The position numbers and the translations under genes were made by a program. A stretch of 7,304 bases of DNA, from positions 1-7,304 of the forward strand of contig JAUTXM010000031.1 in NCBI GenBank assembly GCA_030838025.1, written 5' to 3'. Source of the stretch: Acidimicrobiaceae bacterium. Lineage in GTDB: Bacteria > Actinomycetota > Acidimicrobiia > Acidimicrobiales > Palsa-688. Positions within the stretch are counted from its first letter, which is position 1. Every line of letters starts with the position of its first letter. Of this stretch, positions 5,472-7,304 are shown one piece after another. The notes beneath the pieces were generated by a model. That model was not told the DNA's origin. It was given only the letters and a program-made list of their open reading frames with translations, and did not search any database.

Positions 5472-6065
5472 ATGACCGTTCGCCACGCCTTGCTGGCGCT
5501 CCTGAGCGAGGGCCCCAAGTACGGACTGCAGCTCCGCCAGGAGTTCGAGGCGAGAACGGGGGAGGTCTGGCCGTTGAACGTGGGCCAGGTGTACACGACC
5601 CTCCAGCGACTCGAACGCGACGGCCTCATCGAGTCCGACGACGCCGAGGACGGCCCGCAGCGGGGCTTCCGGATCACGCCAGAAGGCGAGGAGGAACTGT
5701 CCGAGTGGCTGCGGACCCCGCCGGACCTGAGCTCCCCGCCCCGTGACGAGTTGGTCATCAAAGTGTTGGTGGCGCTGCGGGTCCCCGGCGTCGATGTGCA
5801 CGACTTGATCCAGGTGCACCGCCGGTATCTGGTGCAGCTGATGCAGCAATGGACCCATCTCAAGCAGGATGCCGGCGAAGGCGACTTGGGCTTCGCGCTG
5901 GTGGTGGACGCCGAGCTGTTCCGGATCGACTCCGTCGTCCGGTGGCTCGACGCCGCCGAAGGCCGCCTGAAGCGTGCCTCGACCGACATCCCCGGGCCGG
6001 CCAGCACCAACGGATCGCCAGGGCCGCTTCCGAGGCGGGGACGCAGAGTCGGGGTGCGGCGATGA
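5472..6065 (+). CDS. PadR-family transcriptional regulator
   Basis: A 197-residue DNA-binding repressor, probably sensing a compound exported by the adjoining ABC transporter. I chose the ATG at 5472 because the protein then opens MTVRHALLALLSEGPKYGLQLRQEFE, the normal PadR N-terminus; the open frame further upstream runs through the promoter. Residues 1 to about 80 are the winged helix: YGLQL in the first helix, VGQVYTTLQRLERDGLIES for the recognition helix and GFRITPEGEEEL for the wing. Residues 91-168 form the helical C-terminal region used for dimerisation in long PadR proteins. The last 25 or so residues are a Pro/Gly/Arg-rich basic tail, ending PRRGRRVGVRR, that goes beyond the family core. 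No strong Shine-Dalgarno sequence precedes the start. The stop overlaps the ABC ATPase start by 4 bp (ATGA), so the two are coupled. It probably represses its own promoter. Confidence 0.93.
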   Translation: MTVRHALLALLSEGPKYGLQLRQEFEARTGEVWPLNVGQVYTTLQRLERDGLIESDDAEDGPQRGFRITPEGEEELSEWLRTPPDLSSPPRDELVIKVLVALRVPGVDVHDLIQVHRRYLVQLMQQWTHLKQDAGEGDLGFALVVDAELFRIDSVVRWLDAAEGRLKRASTDIPGPASTNGSPGPLPRRGRRVGVRR

Positions 6066-6784
6066 CCGCCCTGGAGTTGCGAGGGGTATCGAAGGTCTAC
6101 GGCGAGGGACCGACCGAGGTCCACGCGTTGCGAGAGGTCAACCTCTCGGTCGATGCCGGCGACTTGGTGGCCGTGATGGGCCCGAGCGGATCGGGCAAGA
6201 GCACCCTGTTGACCATCGCCGGCAGCCTCGAGGATCCGACGGCCGGCGAGGTGTTGGTCGGCGGTCTGGCGTTGTCGGGGCTGTCGCGCAACGACCGGGC
6301 TCGGCTGCGGCGCCGCTCGATCGGCTACGTGTTCCAGGACTTCAACCTTCTGGCCGGACTGACGGCGGTGGAAAATGTGGCCCTGCCGCTGGAACTCGAC
6401 GGTATCGCGGCCAAGAAGGCGCAAGCCTCGGGCTTGGCGGCCCTGGAGCAACTGGGGTTGAGCGACCAGGGTTCCCGCTTCCCCGACCAGCTGTCGGGCG
6501 GCGAACGTCAACGGGTGGCGATCGCGCGCGCCGTGGTGGGTGACCGCCGCCTGCTGCTGGCCGACGAACCGTCGGGCGCGCTCGACTCGGTCAACGGCGA
6601 GGCGGTGATGCGCCTGATGCGCGCCGCCTGCCGGCGAGGTGTCGCGGGAGTCGTCGTGACCCACGACGCCCAGCTGGCATCGTGGGCCGACCGGGTGGTG
6701 TTCCTTCGCGACGGTCGGGTGGTCGACCAGACGTCGCCACCGCTCGGTCCCGAGTCGCTCCTTCAGCCCACCCCCAGCCAGTGA
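6062..6784 (+). CDS. ABC transporter ATP-binding protein, MacB/LolD/FtsE type
   Basis: A complete 240-residue cytoplasmic ATPase that powers the FtsX-like permease encoded next. Motifs are intact and in order: Walker A GPSGSGKST (residues 40-48), Q-loop FQDFNLL (Gln92), signature LSGGERQ (144-150), Walker B LLLADE (164-169) with catalytic Glu169, D-loop SGALD (171-175) and H-loop His201 in VVVTHD. The opening LELRGVSKVYGEGPTEVHALREVNL and the ENVALPLEL segment are typical of the MacB/LolD subfamily, which drives mechanotransmission or export of peptides, lipids or antibiotics rather than import. The ATG overlaps the padR stop by 4 bp, and the TGA overlaps the following GTG by 4 bp, so all three genes are coupled. 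The final 15 or so residues are Pro/Ser-rich and variable. The substrate cannot be told from the sequence. Confidence 0.95.
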   Translation: MTALELRGVSKVYGEGPTEVHALREVNLSVDAGDLVAVMGPSGSGKSTLLTIAGSLEDPTAGEVLVGGLALSGLSRNDRARLRRRSIGYVFQDFNLLAGLTAVENVALPLELDGIAAKKAQASGLAALEQLGLSDQGSRFPDQLSGGERQRVAIARAVVGDRRLLLADEPSGALDSVNGEAVMRLMRAACRRGVAGVVVTHDAQLASWADRVVFLRDGRVVDQTSPPLGPESLLQPTPSQ

Positions 6785-7304
6785 GCGTGAGCGAAGCGGT
6801 CCGCCAGCACGCCGCGGACCCGGCCGACGAGCAGGCCGTCGGCACCGGCAACGGCGGCGGTCCGGCCCGCCGGGCCATCGCCCGTTGGGCATGGCGGCTG
6901 TTCCGTCGCGAATGGCGCCAGCAGCTCTTGGTACTGGCTCTGCTCATCCTGGCCGTGGCGGCGACAACCATCGGCCTCGCCGTCGCCTCGAACACGGTGA
7001 CACCCGTTGACGCGGCGATGGGGACGGCCAACCATCGCCTCACCCTTCCCGGTTCGGATCCGAACCTGGCCGGCGACATCGCGGCCATCCAAAAGGCATT
7101 CGGCCCCATCGAAGTGGTGGCCCACCAAATCGTCGCCATCCCCGGGTCGGTCGCCACGGTCGATCTGCGAGACCAGGACCCCAAGGGCACCTACGGGTAC
7201 CCGACCCTGCGTCTGGCGACGGGACGCTACCCGGCTGCGCCCGACGAAGTGGCCGTCGCCCCACCCGTGGCGGCCGCCTTCAACCTGCAGGTCGGGGACG
7301 TGTG
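6781..7304 (+). CDS. FtsX-like ABC transporter permease, N-terminal part (3' end outside window)
   Basis: The first 174 codons of the membrane partner of the preceding ATPase; the frame is open to the right edge. The GTG at 6781 overlaps the ATPase stop (GTGA); a second in-frame GTG at 6787 is an alternative start. Residues 1-47 are cytoplasmic, with a Gly-rich stretch and a basic, tryptophan-rich amphipathic segment (RRAIARWAWRLFRREWRQ) before one transmembrane helix (about 48-70, LLVLALLILAVAATTIGLAVA). From residue 71 the chain should be extracellular and resembles the MacB periplasmic-core-type domain, including LRLATGRYPAAPDEVAVAPPVAAAFNLQVGD, the characteristic 'G-R-x-P, E-V-A, G-D' pattern. 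Actinobacterial relatives are often about 800 residues long with two FtsX units, so most of the protein is missing here. With the PadR regulator it forms a common drug- or envelope-stress-type exporter arrangement. Confidence 0.9.
   Translation, partial: MSVSEAVRQHAADPADEQAVGTGNGGGPARRAIARWAWRLFRREWRQQLLVLALLILAVAATTIGLAVASNTVTPVDAAMGTANHRLTLPGSDPNLAGDIAAIQKAFGPIEVVAHQIVAIPGSVATVDLRDQDPKGTYGYPTLRLATGRYPAAPDEVAVAPPVAAAFNLQVGDV

Noticed and set aside
5456..6892. Minus-strand open frame of 478 codons opposite padR and the ABC ATPase gene
   Set aside because: The plus strand carries complete PadR and ABC motifs with coupled starts; the antisense product is low-complexity Arg/Pro/Gly-rich sequence.

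Overview
The window looks like chromosomal DNA from a high-G+C, Gram-positive-type bacterium, most probably an actinobacterium. The signs are strongly G/C-ending codons, GTG and ATG starts, a lipoprotein with a glycine/serine/threonine linker, a secreted protein built of Ig-like and DUF11-like repeats, and a PadR-controlled ABC exporter of the FtsX/MacB type. An uncultured lineage such as Acidimicrobiia would fit, but this is inference from style and no marker gene is present. Gene density is high: the largest non-coding gap is 179 bp (5293-5471).

Layout. (1) 1-1752, plus strand: the C-terminal 583 codons of a KAP-family P-loop NTPase, cut by the left edge. (2) 1753-1782: a short convergent gap with a GC-rich hairpin. 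(3) 1783-5292, minus strand: a likely three-gene envelope operon. In transcription order it encodes a secreted repeat protein (3610-5292), a lipoprotein (2868-3563) and a five-helix membrane protein (1783-2862), with gaps of 46 and 5 bp. (4) 5293-5471: a divergent intergenic region. It holds a plausible sigma-70-type promoter for the plus strand, an inverted-repeat operator on its -10 box, and competing inverted repeats in front of the surface operon. (5) 5472-7304, plus strand: padR, an ABC ATPase gene and the start of an FtsX-like permease gene. These are joined by 4-bp ATGA and GTGA overlaps, so they are almost certainly one translationally coupled operon, cut by the right edge.

How the parts may work together. 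The PadR protein probably represses its own promoter and the exporter behind it through the 5435-5455 inverted repeat. The same repeat carries a good -10-like hexamer on the opposite strand, so PadR may also affect the surface operon. The surface operon makes one exported repeat protein, one lipid-anchored protein and one integral membrane protein with a soluble C-terminal domain, which suggests a cell-surface complex of unknown function. The KAP NTPase is convergent with this operon and need not be related to it.

The most interesting candidates for new biology are the switch-like intergenic region, the uncharacterised envelope triad and a possible programmed frameshift site in the KAP gene. 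No established defence island, mobile element, CRISPR array or RNA gene was seen.
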